From NCBI GenBank assembly GCA_016706405.1, contig JADJJT010000001.1, positions 809,501-873,500 on the forward strand: 64,000 nucleotides of DNA. The letters are read 5' to 3'. The position numbers and the translations under genes are program-made. Of the stretch, positions 26,812-36,168 are shown in pieces. Source of the DNA: Sphingobacteriales bacterium (GTDB taxonomy: Bacteria; Bacteroidota; Bacteroidia; Chitinophagales; UBA2359). Positions within the stretch are counted from its first letter, which is position 1; each line of letters starts with the position of its first letter. The notes beneath the pieces are model-generated. The model was not told the DNA's origin, searched no databases, and was given only the letters and a program-made list of their open reading frames with translations.

Positions 26812-28761
26812 ATGGACAGGCATCAGTTGTCAGATGAAAACCAAACTATCAATAAAGCACAAGTATTTATACACTGGTGCACGGCTTGCTTTTTTTTACT
26901 ATCCGGAGTTTTTATCACTTGTACAAACAGTATTGCCCAAACCCTACAAGTAAATCCAAGTACGGTAACAGTAGCGCCAAATAATTTTTTCGAGCTAAAC
27001 TATGTAGTAGATAACGCTAATATACGCGATTTTCAGTCGCCCGATTTTGGCAATTTTAGTCTGGTAAGCGGCCCCAATCGTTCTACCCAGATGAGCATGA
27101 TAAATGGCCGAACTACCATGCGCAGCAGCATAAGTTTTACTTTACAGGCAGGCAATAAAACGGGCAAATACACTATTCCGGCGGCTACAGCTATGCTCGA
27201 AGGCGGGGGCACGGTGCGTTCGGCGGCAGTAAAAGTACAAGTTGATGCCAAAGCACCGCCCTCTTCTTCTTCATCGGGGGCAGGCAGGGGGCGGCAACAA
27301 AGCCCTCAAAACCCTTTTGGGCAAAACTGGCCACCCATTTTTGGCACGCCGCCATTTAGCAACCCTCCGGCAACGCCACCAGGCGCTACTGCGCCCGGGC
27401 AGGCGAGCCCTACTACCACCATTACCAAAAAAGATATTTTTTTAAAAATAGAAATCGATACAAACACCATCTATTTAGGTCAGCAATTAGCAGTAAAATA
27501 CCGCCTCTATACCAAATTAGATGCCAGCAATTATCAAATTTTAGCACAACCTGCCTTAAATGGCTTTTGGGTACAAGAAACCACGCCCAAAGTGATGCAA
27601 GCAAATAACAGGGTAAAAATTGGCAACGACACCTATACCTACTACGATTTAAAAAAATACATAGTATTTGCCCAACAAGCAGGTAATTTAAATATTGCCC
27701 CTATGTCGGCAACCGTTGACGTGCGCATACCAAACCCCAACAGCCACAGCTTTTTTAGCTTGGGCTACGATTCCGAAACAGTTTCACTCAGCAGCGACTC
27801 GTTGCAAATTACGGTGCTACCCCTGCCCGATATTAACAAGCCAAATAATTTTACCGGCGGAGTGGGCAATTTTACCGTCAATACTCGGCTTAAAGCCACA
27901 CAAATTGCTGCCAACGAGCCACTCGATTTATTGCTAACCATACAAGGAACAGGCAATTTACCACTAATACAAGCACCCACACTTGAATTGCCTAAAGGTA
28001 TAGAAACTTTTAATCCCGATGCCAGCGAACAAGTTTTTGCCGATGCCGACTCGTTAAAAGGTACGCGCCAGTTTAAATACACCCTTATACCGCAAAGCTC
28101 CGGAAAAATTAATTTACCCGTACTTGAGTTTAGTTATTTCGACCCCCAAACCAAACAATACCAAACCCTTCGGGGCGACAGTATTACCATTAATGTTTTA
28201 CCCTCAAAAGGCACAAACGAAGCTGCCAACAACGATTTAACAACCCTTAGACCCCAGCGAAATACCGTTATAATGGGTTTGCAAAAAGTATTTTTATGGC
28301 AGTCGGCGGCTTTTTGGTTGGCATGGTTGTTGCCGTTTTTGGTGTTTGGCTTGTGGTACAAACGACAACAATACTTAATAGCTAACCAGCCTGATGCGGC
28401 CACGGTGCGCAGCAATACAGCTACCGAAAAAGCCTTAAAACGTTTGAGTGCTGCTAAACAACAGTTGGCTATGGCTAATAATAACAATAATAACGATAAA
28501 ACTTTTTACGAAACACTAAGCTTGGCCTTACTACATTTTGCCGCCGATAAACTAAACTTGCCCGTAGCTAATTTATCGGCGGGGAAGGCAGCAAACTTAC
28601 TTGCCCAACAAGGTTTTGATGCCCAATATATAAATGAATGGCAGCAAATTAGTCAATACTGCGAAATGGCCATTTACGCCCCAGTTAGCAGCGACCAAAC
28701 TACAAAGCAGCAAATTTACGAGCAAGCGGTTGAGTTGCTTACAAAGATGGAAAAGAAATAG
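26812..28761 (+). CDS. batD: BatD-like protein (oxygen/stress tolerance operon family)
   Basis: A 649-residue exported protein anchored by one C-terminal membrane helix (about residues 497-515, FWLAWLLPFLVFGLWY). The signal segment ends SIAQ (~residue 43). The periplasmic part is a series of Ig-like strands with the BatD hallmarks: LQVNPSTVTVAPNNFFELNYVV, a Pro/Gly/Ser linker (~150-200), then ITKKDIFLKIEID and KYIVFAQQAGNLNIAPM. A cytoplasmic helical region follows the membrane helix. In many Bacteroidota batD lies downstream of batA/batB on one strand; here batA converges on it from the opposite strand. Confidence 0.88.
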   Translation: MDRHQLSDENQTINKAQVFIHWCTACFFLLSGVFITCTNSIAQTLQVNPSTVTVAPNNFFELNYVVDNANIRDFQSPDFGNFSLVSGPNRSTQMSMINGRTTMRSSISFTLQAGNKTGKYTIPAATAMLEGGGTVRSAAVKVQVDAKAPPSSSSSGAGRGRQQSPQNPFGQNWPPIFGTPPFSNPPATPPGATAPGQASPTTTITKKDIFLKIEIDTNTIYLGQQLAVKYRLYTKLDASNYQILAQPALNGFWVQETTPKVMQANNRVKIGNDTYTYYDLKKYIVFAQQAGNLNIAPMSATVDVRIPNPNSHSFFSLGYDSETVSLSSDSLQITVLPLPDINKPNNFTGGVGNFTVNTRLKATQIAANEPLDLLLTIQGTGNLPLIQAPTLELPKGIETFNPDASEQVFADADSLKGTRQFKYTLIPQSSGKINLPVLEFSYFDPQTKQYQTLRGDSITINVLPSKGTNEAANNDLTTLRPQRNTVIMGLQKVFLWQSAAFWLAWLLPFLVFGLWYKRQQYLIANQPDAATVRSNTATEKALKRLSAAKQQLAMANNNNNNDKTFYETLSLALLHFAADKLNLPVANLSAGKAANLLAQQGFDAQYINEWQQISQYCEMAIYAPVSSDQTTKQQIYEQAVELLTKMEKK

Positions 28762-28873
28762 AACCACCCAAAGCAGCAAAATAAAAACTTGTTGCCCAAC
28801 CTTGTATTTTTCCGGAAATTATTGCCTCGCACTTTTTATCCGGATAAATACTAGCAACAAATTGAACAGTTTG

Positions 28874-29881
28874 CTATTCAACCAAAGACCTAAACAGTGT
28901 TTTTCGCAACAAAAACTCAACCAATAAAAGAACCAACGCGATTATTACCCACCCAAAAAATTTTTCGATGTGTTTAGTAATAGTTGTTTGTTCGATCTTT
29001 GTTTTTTCAAGCTGGTCAATTTGGTCATAAATGCGGCGCAGTGCATCGTTATCGGTTGCTCTGAAGTATTTTCCATTGGTTTTATCAGCAATTTCTTGTA
29101 GCAAAGCTTCGTCAATTTCGACGAGTACTTGTTGCAGGGTCATGCCAAAAAAGCCGGGCATGGGGTAGGGCGCCATACCTTTAGTACCAACGCCAATAGT
29201 GTAAACTTTTATACCCAAGGCTTGAGCAATACTTGCAGCGGTAAGTGGCTGAATAGCTCCGGCATTATTAACGCCATCGGTCAATAAAATAACTACTTTG
29301 CTTTTTGCCTCACTGTCTTTAAGGCGGTCAACTGCGGTGGCCAGGCCCATGCCTATGGCTGTACCATCGGCCATAGCGCCGCTTTTAATGCTGCCAAGCA
29401 GGGTTTGCAGCAGGCGGTGGTCGGTTGTTAGGGGACATTGTGTAAAGCTTTCGCCGCTAAAAACAACTAAGCCAATGCGGTCGTAGGGGCGTTTTTTTAT
29501 AAATTCGGCAGCAAATATTTTGGCCGCTTGCAGGCGGTCGGGGGTAAAATCGCGGGCTAACATACTACTCGACACATCTGTTGAGATGATAATGTCAATA
29601 CCTTGGGCGTTTACCTTATGTTCGGTATAGACGGTTTGTGGCCTTGCCATTGCTACTGCCAAACAAGCAAAAGCCAATAAACGCAAACTGTATAACCAGG
29701 GCTGTGTTAGCAATAACCATGTTTTAGGCTGTTTAAGCAACGCTTTGGCGGTGGGCAAAAGCAGGGAAGTTTGCCGGTTTTTATTGCGTTTATAATGCCA
29801 CCACCAAAAAAAAGGCAACAAAATTAGCAATAATAAAAACCAAGGATGTACAAATGTCGTTTGTGCAAAAGCCGAAAACAT
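28874..29881 (-). CDS. batA: BatA-like VWA-domain membrane protein
   Basis: A 335-residue membrane protein with two N-terminal hydrophobic segments (about 13-30 and 60-78), a von Willebrand factor A domain (~93-290) with the MIDAS motif DVSSS (Asp102, Ser104, Ser106) and a second metal-site Thr/Asp region (LLTDGVNNAG), and a C-terminal membrane helix (~308-326). BatA proteins are linked to aerotolerance and work with BatB and BatD; the mechanism is unsettled. It is convergent with batD, 112 bases apart, and no batB or batC is present beside it in this window. Confidence 0.88.
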   Translation of the reverse strand: MFSAFAQTTFVHPWFLLLLILLPFFWWWHYKRNKNRQTSLLLPTAKALLKQPKTWLLLTQPWLYSLRLLAFACLAVAMARPQTVYTEHKVNAQGIDIIISTDVSSSMLARDFTPDRLQAAKIFAAEFIKKRPYDRIGLVVFSGESFTQCPLTTDHRLLQTLLGSIKSGAMADGTAIGMGLATAVDRLKDSEAKSKVVILLTDGVNNAGAIQPLTAASIAQALGIKVYTIGVGTKGMAPYPMPGFFGMTLQQVLVEIDEALLQEIADKTNGKYFRATDNDALRRIYDQIDQLEKTKIEQTTITKHIEKFFGWVIIALVLLLVEFLLRKTLFRSLVE

Positions 29882-29941
29882 GGGGCAAAATTAGCGGTTT
29901 TTTGTGCGGTATGGCGGCAAAACCATCCGGATTTTTTTTAT

Positions 29942-30889
29942 TTAGTATTGCAGCAGTTTGCCTTTAAAACTTTGCAGGCTTTGATGTCCTTTTTGAGCCA
30001 TCAGGGCTTTCAGCTCTTGGGCAATACGCATAAAGCAAGCAGGCCCTTCGTGCATTAATTGGCTGCCAATTTGCACCGCCGAGGCGCCACATAAAATATG
30101 TTCGTAGGCATCGCGACCAGTGCGCACCCCCCCGCAGCCTATAATAGCAATATCTGGCTTTAGCAACTCGTAAAAGCGCCGCACGTTGGCTAAGGCGGTA
30201 GGTTTTATGTAGTCGCCGCCAATGCCGCCAAATCCGCCTTTGGGTTTTATTACAACGGCATCGGTTTGGGGGTCAATTACCAAGCCGTTACCTATACTAT
30301 TAATACAAGTTACAAATGACAAAGGAAAATTGTTTAATACAGCTGCCATTTCGTCAAAATGTGCCATGTCGAAATAGGGTGGCAACTTAACACCCAAAGG
30401 GTGTTGATAGTTGGCAAAAACCTGTTCGAGCACGTAAGCTGTACGGCCTACATCATAGCCTGTTTGGGGTTTTCCGGGTATATTGGGGCACGATAAGTTT
30501 AACTCAATAGCTGCAAATTGACTACTAAATGGCGCTGCCTGTTGCAGTAGGTCTAAATTTTCGTTTAGGCTAAGGCCGGCGACCGATAAAAAAAAGGGCT
30601 TTGTGCTGTTTGGTGCGCGCTGCGTTGTTAAGTAGTTTAAATAGGCTGTTATACCTAAATTGGGTAAGCCCATTGAGTTAATACTGCCCCAGGCAGTAGG
30701 AAAATACCGCGGCTCGGGGTTGCCTTCGCGAGGTTGTAAGGTACAACTTTTTGCTACTAAAGCTCCGGCACAACTCACGTCTAAATCAACTAATTCGGCA
30801 ATGGTCATACACCATGCGCCCGAAGCATTGTACAGGCAATTATCCAAGCTAATTCCGGAAAACCGGGTGCTAATATCCATATTTGCCAA
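29942..30889 (-). CDS. pyrD: Dihydroorotate dehydrogenase, class 1A
   Basis: A 315-residue soluble flavoenzyme that oxidises dihydroorotate to orotate, the fourth step of pyrimidine synthesis. The class 1A (fumarate-linked) signature is seen in ELNLSCPNIPGKPQ, which holds the catalytic Cys, together with the N-terminal NASGAWCMT and AKSCTLQPREGNPEPR segments and the C-terminal IIGCGGVRTGRDAYEHILCGASAVQIG FMN-phosphate site. No N-terminal membrane extension is present, which excludes class 2. A TAACTTTG -7 element precedes it. Confidence 0.95.
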   Translation of the reverse strand: MANMDISTRFSGISLDNCLYNASGAWCMTIAELVDLDVSCAGALVAKSCTLQPREGNPEPRYFPTAWGSINSMGLPNLGITAYLNYLTTQRAPNSTKPFFLSVAGLSLNENLDLLQQAAPFSSQFAAIELNLSCPNIPGKPQTGYDVGRTAYVLEQVFANYQHPLGVKLPPYFDMAHFDEMAAVLNNFPLSFVTCINSIGNGLVIDPQTDAVVIKPKGGFGGIGGDYIKPTALANVRRFYELLKPDIAIIGCGGVRTGRDAYEHILCGASAVQIGSQLMHEGPACFMRIAQELKALMAQKGHQSLQSFKGKLLQY

Positions 30890-30926
30890 TGAAAATTTTG
30901 TTTTGTTGTGCAGTTTATTTGGCGCA

Positions 30927-30934
30927 CAAAGTTA
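30927..30934 (-). promoter_or_regulatory. Probable -7 element for pyrD
   Basis: The minus strand reads TAACTTTG, matching TAnnTTTG, 37 bases upstream of the pyrD start. The -33 half is not clear. Confidence 0.5.
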
Positions 30935-30973
30935 CGCTGTTTTAACGGTTGGTTTAATTTTATTTTAGGGTAG

Positions 30974-32116
30974 TTAGCTGTTTATGGTATTTACACTTTT
31001 TACAGTCGAGTATTTTATTTTTAACTTCAAGAACTGCTTTTCATAAAATTCGTAACTCAAATAGGCCGTAATAATTGTTGCGGCGGTAATAGCTGTATAA
31101 ATAAAAACATAATTAATCAAGGCGTTTGAATTAAATTGCCCAACTAATTTGGTAAAACAGAATATTAAAAGCGGGTGAACAACATAAATTCCGTATGAAA
31201 TCTTTCCAATAAAGTCGCAAAAAGAATTTTCTAAATTTATTAGGTAGTTAGTTTTGGTTATTTGCCCCATGATTAAAAAAACGGTGATAACTGAAATGAT
31301 TTCACCGTCAATTGCCGAAGCAATATGAAACCGATTGAATGTTAGCAGCAAAATTGCCCCCCACGAAATAATTTGCGTTATTATATGGGTGCTTATGGCA
31401 AAAAATATTGCATTTTTATAGTAGTAAAGTATAGCACCTACCACCCCAATAAACATGGTATGAAACCGAGTAACACTTATGGCAAGATATGGAATATGGA
31501 TATCATAGTTTCGGTCTAAAAACCAAAAAACAGCCTTTAAACCAAGCAAAACAAGTATTAGTAATATGGATGTTTTTAATAAAAACTTGTTTGAATACTT
31601 GGCAATTTGTGGAAAAAACAAATAAAACTGCTCTTCGACCCCCAACGACCAATAATGGGCAAGCATTGGCAAGGCTGTACCCAATATAAACGGAATATTA
31701 GCTGCAAGAAACAGGTAAAAATAAATGGAAGACGGTGTAATTGTAATTTTATAGCACACAATTACAATTAAACAAACTAAAAAATACAAATAATACAACG
31801 GCCAAATACGAAGAACACGCCTGATATAAAATTCCTTTATTTTTAGCTTTGTCAGTTCTTTTTCTTTGAGTAACAGAAATGTAATCAAAAAGCCACTTAA
31901 AGTAAAGAATATAGTTACCCCATATCCGGCCAAATCTAACCCCGAAGCATTACCCGCCTTATCGGTACCAAAAATTTTGTTGTTAAGTCCAAACTCGTTT
32001 AGGGAGAGGGTAATATGCGATATAACCACTGCTAAGGCTGCAATAGCTCGCAACCCATTTAGCCCTGGCAAGTAAACGAGCTTTAATAATTGGCTGTTAT
32101 TGGGGTTTACCATCAA
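30974..32116 (-). CDS. Acyltransferase 3 family membrane protein (OafA/YrhL-like)
   Basis: A 380-residue polytopic membrane protein with about ten hydrophobic segments. It starts with the family signature LPGLNGLRAIAALAVVISHI, where the conserved Arg and His bind the acyl donor. An FFTLSGFLITFLLL segment and the FYIRRVLRIWPLYYLY motif follow, then YWSLGVEEQFYLFFP. Proteins of this family O-acylate sugars of LPS, exopolysaccharide or peptidoglycan; the substrate here is unknown. The gene is single, with pyrD downstream on the same strand 84 bases away. Confidence 0.9.
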   Translation of the reverse strand: MMVNPNNSQLLKLVYLPGLNGLRAIAALAVVISHITLSLNEFGLNNKIFGTDKAGNASGLDLAGYGVTIFFTLSGFLITFLLLKEKELTKLKIKEFYIRRVLRIWPLYYLYFLVCLIVIVCYKITITPSSIYFYLFLAANIPFILGTALPMLAHYWSLGVEEQFYLFFPQIAKYSNKFLLKTSILLILVLLGLKAVFWFLDRNYDIHIPYLAISVTRFHTMFIGVVGAILYYYKNAIFFAISTHIITQIISWGAILLLTFNRFHIASAIDGEIISVITVFLIMGQITKTNYLINLENSFCDFIGKISYGIYVVHPLLIFCFTKLVGQFNSNALINYVFIYTAITAATIITAYLSYEFYEKQFLKLKIKYSTVKSVNTINS

Positions 32117-32203
32117 CTTTGGTATATTTTACTGCCTACCTATTGTACCAATAGCACAACTATATGCAGATAGCAACTATGGTTTATTACAAAAAACCAA
32201 CCA

Positions 32204-35200
32204 CTACAAGCCATTCATAACCGTATCAATTGCGGTTAGGCCAGCTTCGCTTTGATAATACGATAAATGGTCGCAGGCGGCTTCGTTAAGTTGTGGTAGC
32301 GGGTTACGTGTTCCGGGCACCGCGCCCATACTTGCTTTACTTACTACTAAGTCGTTGTCGCTGCCAAAAAGTAAGCTTGTTATAGTTTTGTTGGCAAGTC
32401 CGGGCAGGTTAAGCCTGTCCATTAAGCCTTTTATTTGTTTTTGGTTGTTTGTATTTATCAATTTGGTGTTTCCGGCAATAATAGTATAGGGCAGGGCAGG
32501 GTCGGGCGAATTAGCCAACTCGTCCATAAATACCGATTTTGTTTTTAAATCGTTGGTAACAACATCTACATCGCCAACCAATTTTGCTTTATCTAAAAGC
32601 CAACCAATAATGGCCACGGGTATGCCCGGAAGTGTAATTTTGTTAAGTGCAAAACTTGCCGCTAATTTTAGCATATCGAGTACATTAGGCCAGGGTGTGC
32701 CGCCGTTAGGGGTGCCCACCATAATTAGATGATTGATAATAGTATTGCCACCTTCGTTTTCAATAAACCAGCGCGCAACTACACCGCCCATTGAGTGCGC
32801 CATTAAATGCACTGTTTTGCCATGCCCTTGGCCAATACCTGCTGCTGCCAATTTGGTTTTAAGCGCTTGTGCAGTTTCTTTAATGGGGGTATTCAGGCTG
32901 TCGTAATCGTATGCAAGTATCATTTGATAGCCATGTTTGTCGGCAAGGTCAAGCAAGGGCGAGCCGCTGCCACCTGTTGAAGGTAAAAACTGGGTGCGGG
33001 TTTCGCCGGTAAAACCGTGCAGCACCACCAATATTTTTTTAAAGTTTTTCAGTTTTGCGGCAATTTCTAAATGGGTTAAATTGCTGTAAACAGCCGCTTG
33101 CGTTTGCGGGTCGCGCTCAACGGCGACTAATTTTGGATAATCGTAACCCCAACCCAATTTTTGACCTACTATTTTTTGAAAAACTATTCGTATTGTAGAA
33201 AACAAACCGCGTGTTTTGCCAGATGTGCCGTCTAAACTGCCATCATTTTCACTTCCGGATACTAATTTTGACGGCACTAACCGCTCAATGGCAATATTGG
33301 TACTACCATCCGGATTTTTTTGAGCAAAACCTACAGGCAAATAATAATCGCCATCAAAACTATATGGGATAAGGTACTCGTCTTCGTTTAATTTATCCGG
33401 AAGTTGAATTGTAATTGGGTTTTTGGCATCTACTTGTGCTAAATCGGTTTTAGCGATATTTAGCTCTAACATATTTAAACAGCCTCCGGTACCACGTGTT
33501 TTAATAATATTTAAGGGGGCGGTATTGAGGGGGTTTTGGGCAAAAATGTCGGCTTCAGGAAAAACAGCGGCAGGTTGTACCCCGCGCGTAGTTGCTGCTT
33601 TAGCTGGGGTAGTGGCTTTGTTTAAACCCGTTAATTGTGCCGTATAGCTAACGGGGCTTTTAATAGTTATGCCCGCGGCAGTTAAACTGCGGCTTGTATC
33701 GGTTGCCGATGCCTCTCTAACGGCTTTAAACACCAAGTCAAAGCAAATCCAATCGCTGGCTTGGGGGATGTCGCGCAGGCGGCTGGCCCGTTGGGTAGAA
33801 GCCCTTTCTAATGCCGATAAATTGAACTGGGCGGTTTCAAACTCTTCGTTATTTGGCAGTTCTGCTACAAATATTTTATAGAGTTGGTTGTCTTCGAAAG
33901 TACCTAAGCCCAAAAGCTCATCCGGAACGTAGGGTTCAAGGGGGTATTCTGTGCCGATGTCTTGCCCTAACTCTGCCGATTCTCCGGGTTTTAGTTTTAT
34001 TTTGGGTAAAAACTCGTTACTTACTTTAAAATTTGTTTCGAGCGATAGCACACTCACCCATAATTCTTTTTGGCTGGTATTGGTTATGGTCATGCCGTAT
34101 CTGATGGAGCTGCGGGTGCTGCCGTCGGCTTCGGTATAGTCGTGGTAGGGCAGTATAATTACACCTTCTTGTTGTTTGGGGTTATAATTGGCAAATACGC
34201 CTGTTTGCGGGTTTCGGCTTTGAATGCGGAGGGTTATTTTTATATTAGCGGCGGCAAGTTTGGTATTGGGGTTTTGTAATTTATAGGTGCGGTTCCATTG
34301 GGCAATATGCACCAATTGGGCAACCATTTGTTTGACGGAGGTATTGTTAAACCCTTCAGTTTGTTTAACAAGTGGCAGTTTAGTGGTTGGGCCGGTAATC
34401 ATGTATTTATCAACTCCGGATTCGGTATAAGCCCATACCCAATAATTTTGCCCTTGCGAGCACTCGTCAATCAGTTCAATATGGCTGCTGGCTTGTTTGT
34501 CGGCGGCAATAGCATCGTAAAGGGCTTTGGCAGCCGCTTGTTGTGTTGTATTGTTGGCAAGTTCTGGGCCAATAAACACCTGAATGCGGGGCAAATTACT
34601 ACTTGTTACCAAAGCTTTAAACGTAGTTTCTGTTTCTAATAACGATAAATCTAATTGGCTGGTAGTAGTATTCAGTTTGTTAATAGTAGCGGTTTTTAGG
34701 GGCTGTTCGGTTTCAAGGTCGGCGTTGGCATGGTAAAGGGCAAGCTCGGTATTAAGTGCCAAGCCGTGCAATGCCCCGGCATTAATGGTATAGCCGGCAG
34801 GGTTTTTTGTAACCAAATAATAAAGCCGGCCTTTTTGGTTGCCCCCTAAAAACAGTCGGTTAGCATCGTTGGGGTTTACCAATTCTAATTGGGGGTTTTG
34901 GTCGGCTACGGCGTTGGTTACTTTGGCGCTGGCGCGTATAAGCAGGTCGCGGTAGGTAATTTGGCCATTGGTGTTTTGCAGTGCCTCAAGCAAGGATACC
35001 GAAAAAATGCCGCGTTGTACTCCATTTATCGGAAACTCTTTGGCTGTTTGCGAGTTGCGAGAGGCGGCTAAAAAAATATGGTTTCCGGATGGGATATTAA
35101 CCCGTTTATTTTGTTTAATGCTGTTTAATAATTGGGCATCGCTCATAAAAACGTAGTCGGCAATGGCGCGGGGTTGTGCGTTGTTGCCAGCGGCGTGAAA

Positions 35201-35683
35201 CCTGCTTTTTACGAACTGTAAATTGCGTGTGCCTCCGCTACTGTGGCAACAATCGAAAACAAGTGCCAACTGTTCGGGGTTTTTTTGAGCCATTTGCCAA
35301 ATTAGGTAGCGCAGTTCTTTATCGGCTAAGGTGTTGGCGGTTAGGTATCCTTGCTCGTTCATTGAGTCAACGGGCATAATAATTTCTAACTTGCCATCGG
35401 TGGTAAGGTGTTTAAAGGCCGCGGGGGCAGTTTCGCGGGCACCGTGGCCGGCATACTGTATAAAAACACGGTCGGCGGGTGTAATTTGTTTGGTTATATC
35501 GCGAAAACTCCGGACAATATTTGCTTTTGAAGCTTGGGCATCGCGTAAAATTGTCCAAACAATATCGTTATGGGTTTGTTTTAAGTAATCTTCCCAAGCC
35601 AAGCTATCGGCCACGCAGCCCGTAAGTTGGTTGGTAGGGTATTTGTCAACGCCAATTAATAAGGTATAAAGTTTTGAGGCCAT
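32204..35683 (-). CDS. Metacaspase-type caspase domain fused to a C-terminal alpha/beta hydrolase
   Basis: A 1159-residue protein with no signal peptide. Residues 1-~285 are a p20-type caspase/metacaspase (C14) domain with catalytic His80 in QYAGHGA and Cys146 in FDCCHSSGG. Residues ~290-870 are beta-rich, including a region like those of other large Bacteroidota caspase proteins (GYTINAGALHGL, then VIILPYHDYTEADG near 500-530). Residues ~883-1159 are an alpha/beta hydrolase: oxyanion strand VVLHGFTG, nucleophile Ser964 in MAHSMGG, likely Asp1111 in GSDNDLVV and His1139 in CDHLSYY, related to PGAP1/lipase-like enzymes. Both catalytic sets look complete. The combination of a protease-type and an esterase/lipase-type domain in one chain suggests a regulated effector, but no partner genes are visible. 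Confidence 0.85.
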   Translation of the reverse strand: MASKLYTLLIGVDKYPTNQLTGCVADSLAWEDYLKQTHNDIVWTILRDAQASKANIVRSFRDITKQITPADRVFIQYAGHGARETAPAAFKHLTTDGKLEIIMPVDSMNEQGYLTANTLADKELRYLIWQMAQKNPEQLALVFDCCHSSGGTRNLQFVKSRFHAAGNNAQPRAIADYVFMSDAQLLNSIKQNKRVNIPSGNHIFLAASRNSQTAKEFPINGVQRGIFSVSLLEALQNTNGQITYRDLLIRASAKVTNAVADQNPQLELVNPNDANRLFLGGNQKGRLYYLVTKNPAGYTINAGALHGLALNTELALYHANADLETEQPLKTATINKLNTTTSQLDLSLLETETTFKALVTSSNLPRIQVFIGPELANNTTQQAAAKALYDAIAADKQASSHIELIDECSQGQNYWVWAYTESGVDKYMITGPTTKLPLVKQTEGFNNTSVKQMVAQLVHIAQWNRTYKLQNPNTKLAAANIKITLRIQSRNPQTGVFANYNPKQQEGVIILPYHDYTEADGSTRSSIRYGMTITNTSQKELWVSVLSLETNFKVSNEFLPKIKLKPGESAELGQDIGTEYPLEPYVPDELLGLGTFEDNQLYKIFVAELPNNEEFETAQFNLSALERASTQRASRLRDIPQASDWICFDLVFKAVREASATDTSRSLTAAGITIKSPVSYTAQLTGLNKATTPAKAATTRGVQPAAVFPEADIFAQNPLNTAPLNIIKTRGTGGCLNMLELNIAKTDLAQVDAKNPITIQLPDKLNEDEYLIPYSFDGDYYLPVGFAQKNPDGSTNIAIERLVPSKLVSGSENDGSLDGTSGKTRGLFSTIRIVFQKIVGQKLGWGYDYPKLVAVERDPQTQAAVYSNLTHLEIAAKLKNFKKILVVLHGFTGETRTQFLPSTGGSGSPLLDLADKHGYQMILAYDYDSLNTPIKETAQALKTKLAAAGIGQGHGKTVHLMAHSMGGVVARWFIENEGGNTIINHLIMVGTPNGGTPWPNVLDMLKLAASFALNKITLPGIPVAIIGWLLDKAKLVGDVDVVTNDLKTKSVFMDELANSPDPALPYTIIAGNTKLINTNNQKQIKGLMDRLNLPGLANKTITSLLFGSDNDLVVSKASMGAVPGTRNPLPQLNEAACDHLSYYQSEAGLTAIDTVMNGL

Positions 35684-36168
35684 GGTTTAAAATGTGTTTA
35701 TTTTTATTGAATGGTGATTAAATGAACTTTGTAGCTTGTTGAGAACGCTTACAAAGTAAAAAAAACTTCCGGAAAAAATGGAGCTACCAATATTTTCGCT
35801 TTGTAATAGAGTGAGGAGGCAAGGCAACACAAAAGTAATTCAATATTTATAATGAAGCCCTTTTTATTTAAAAAATACTATTACGGATGGGCTGCCAAGT
35901 ATATTACCCAGACCGAAAAAATAAATGAAACTGATTTCTATTGTTTTTGCTTGACTAATTTTATTTTTATTGCGTATATTTGAGCCACGTAAAAGATTAT
36001 TTGCCGACATTTTTTGTACTTAAACTAAGAAGCAATACGAGGCAGGTAATGCTTCACAACCTTTTTACCTAATTTTCGTTAGCTTTGTAAAAGTTTAGGA
36101 TAAAAAAGCTAAACTTGCAGTATAAAACTTGTTTGTTCACAAAAGGTAAAAATCACATCTTATATTAT
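35684..36168. other. Divergent intergenic region
   Basis: 485 AT-rich bases between the metacaspase-hydrolase and the type B sorting-domain gene. I see one TCCGGA, a possible promoter at 35951-35982 and a second TAGCTTTG at about 36082. No gene or RNA recognised. Confidence 0.4.
35951..35982 (+). promoter_or_regulatory. Possible Bacteroidota promoter
   Basis: TTG at 35951-35953 and TATATTTG at 35975-35982 are spaced by 21 bases. The distance to the next start (36169) is long, about 185 bases, so this may serve an untranslated leader or be fortuitous. Confidence 0.4.

Noticed and set aside
33423..35588. Plus-strand ORFs opposite the metacaspase-hydrolase gene
   Set aside because: None has a recognisable motif or start context, while the minus-strand frame has both catalytic sets.
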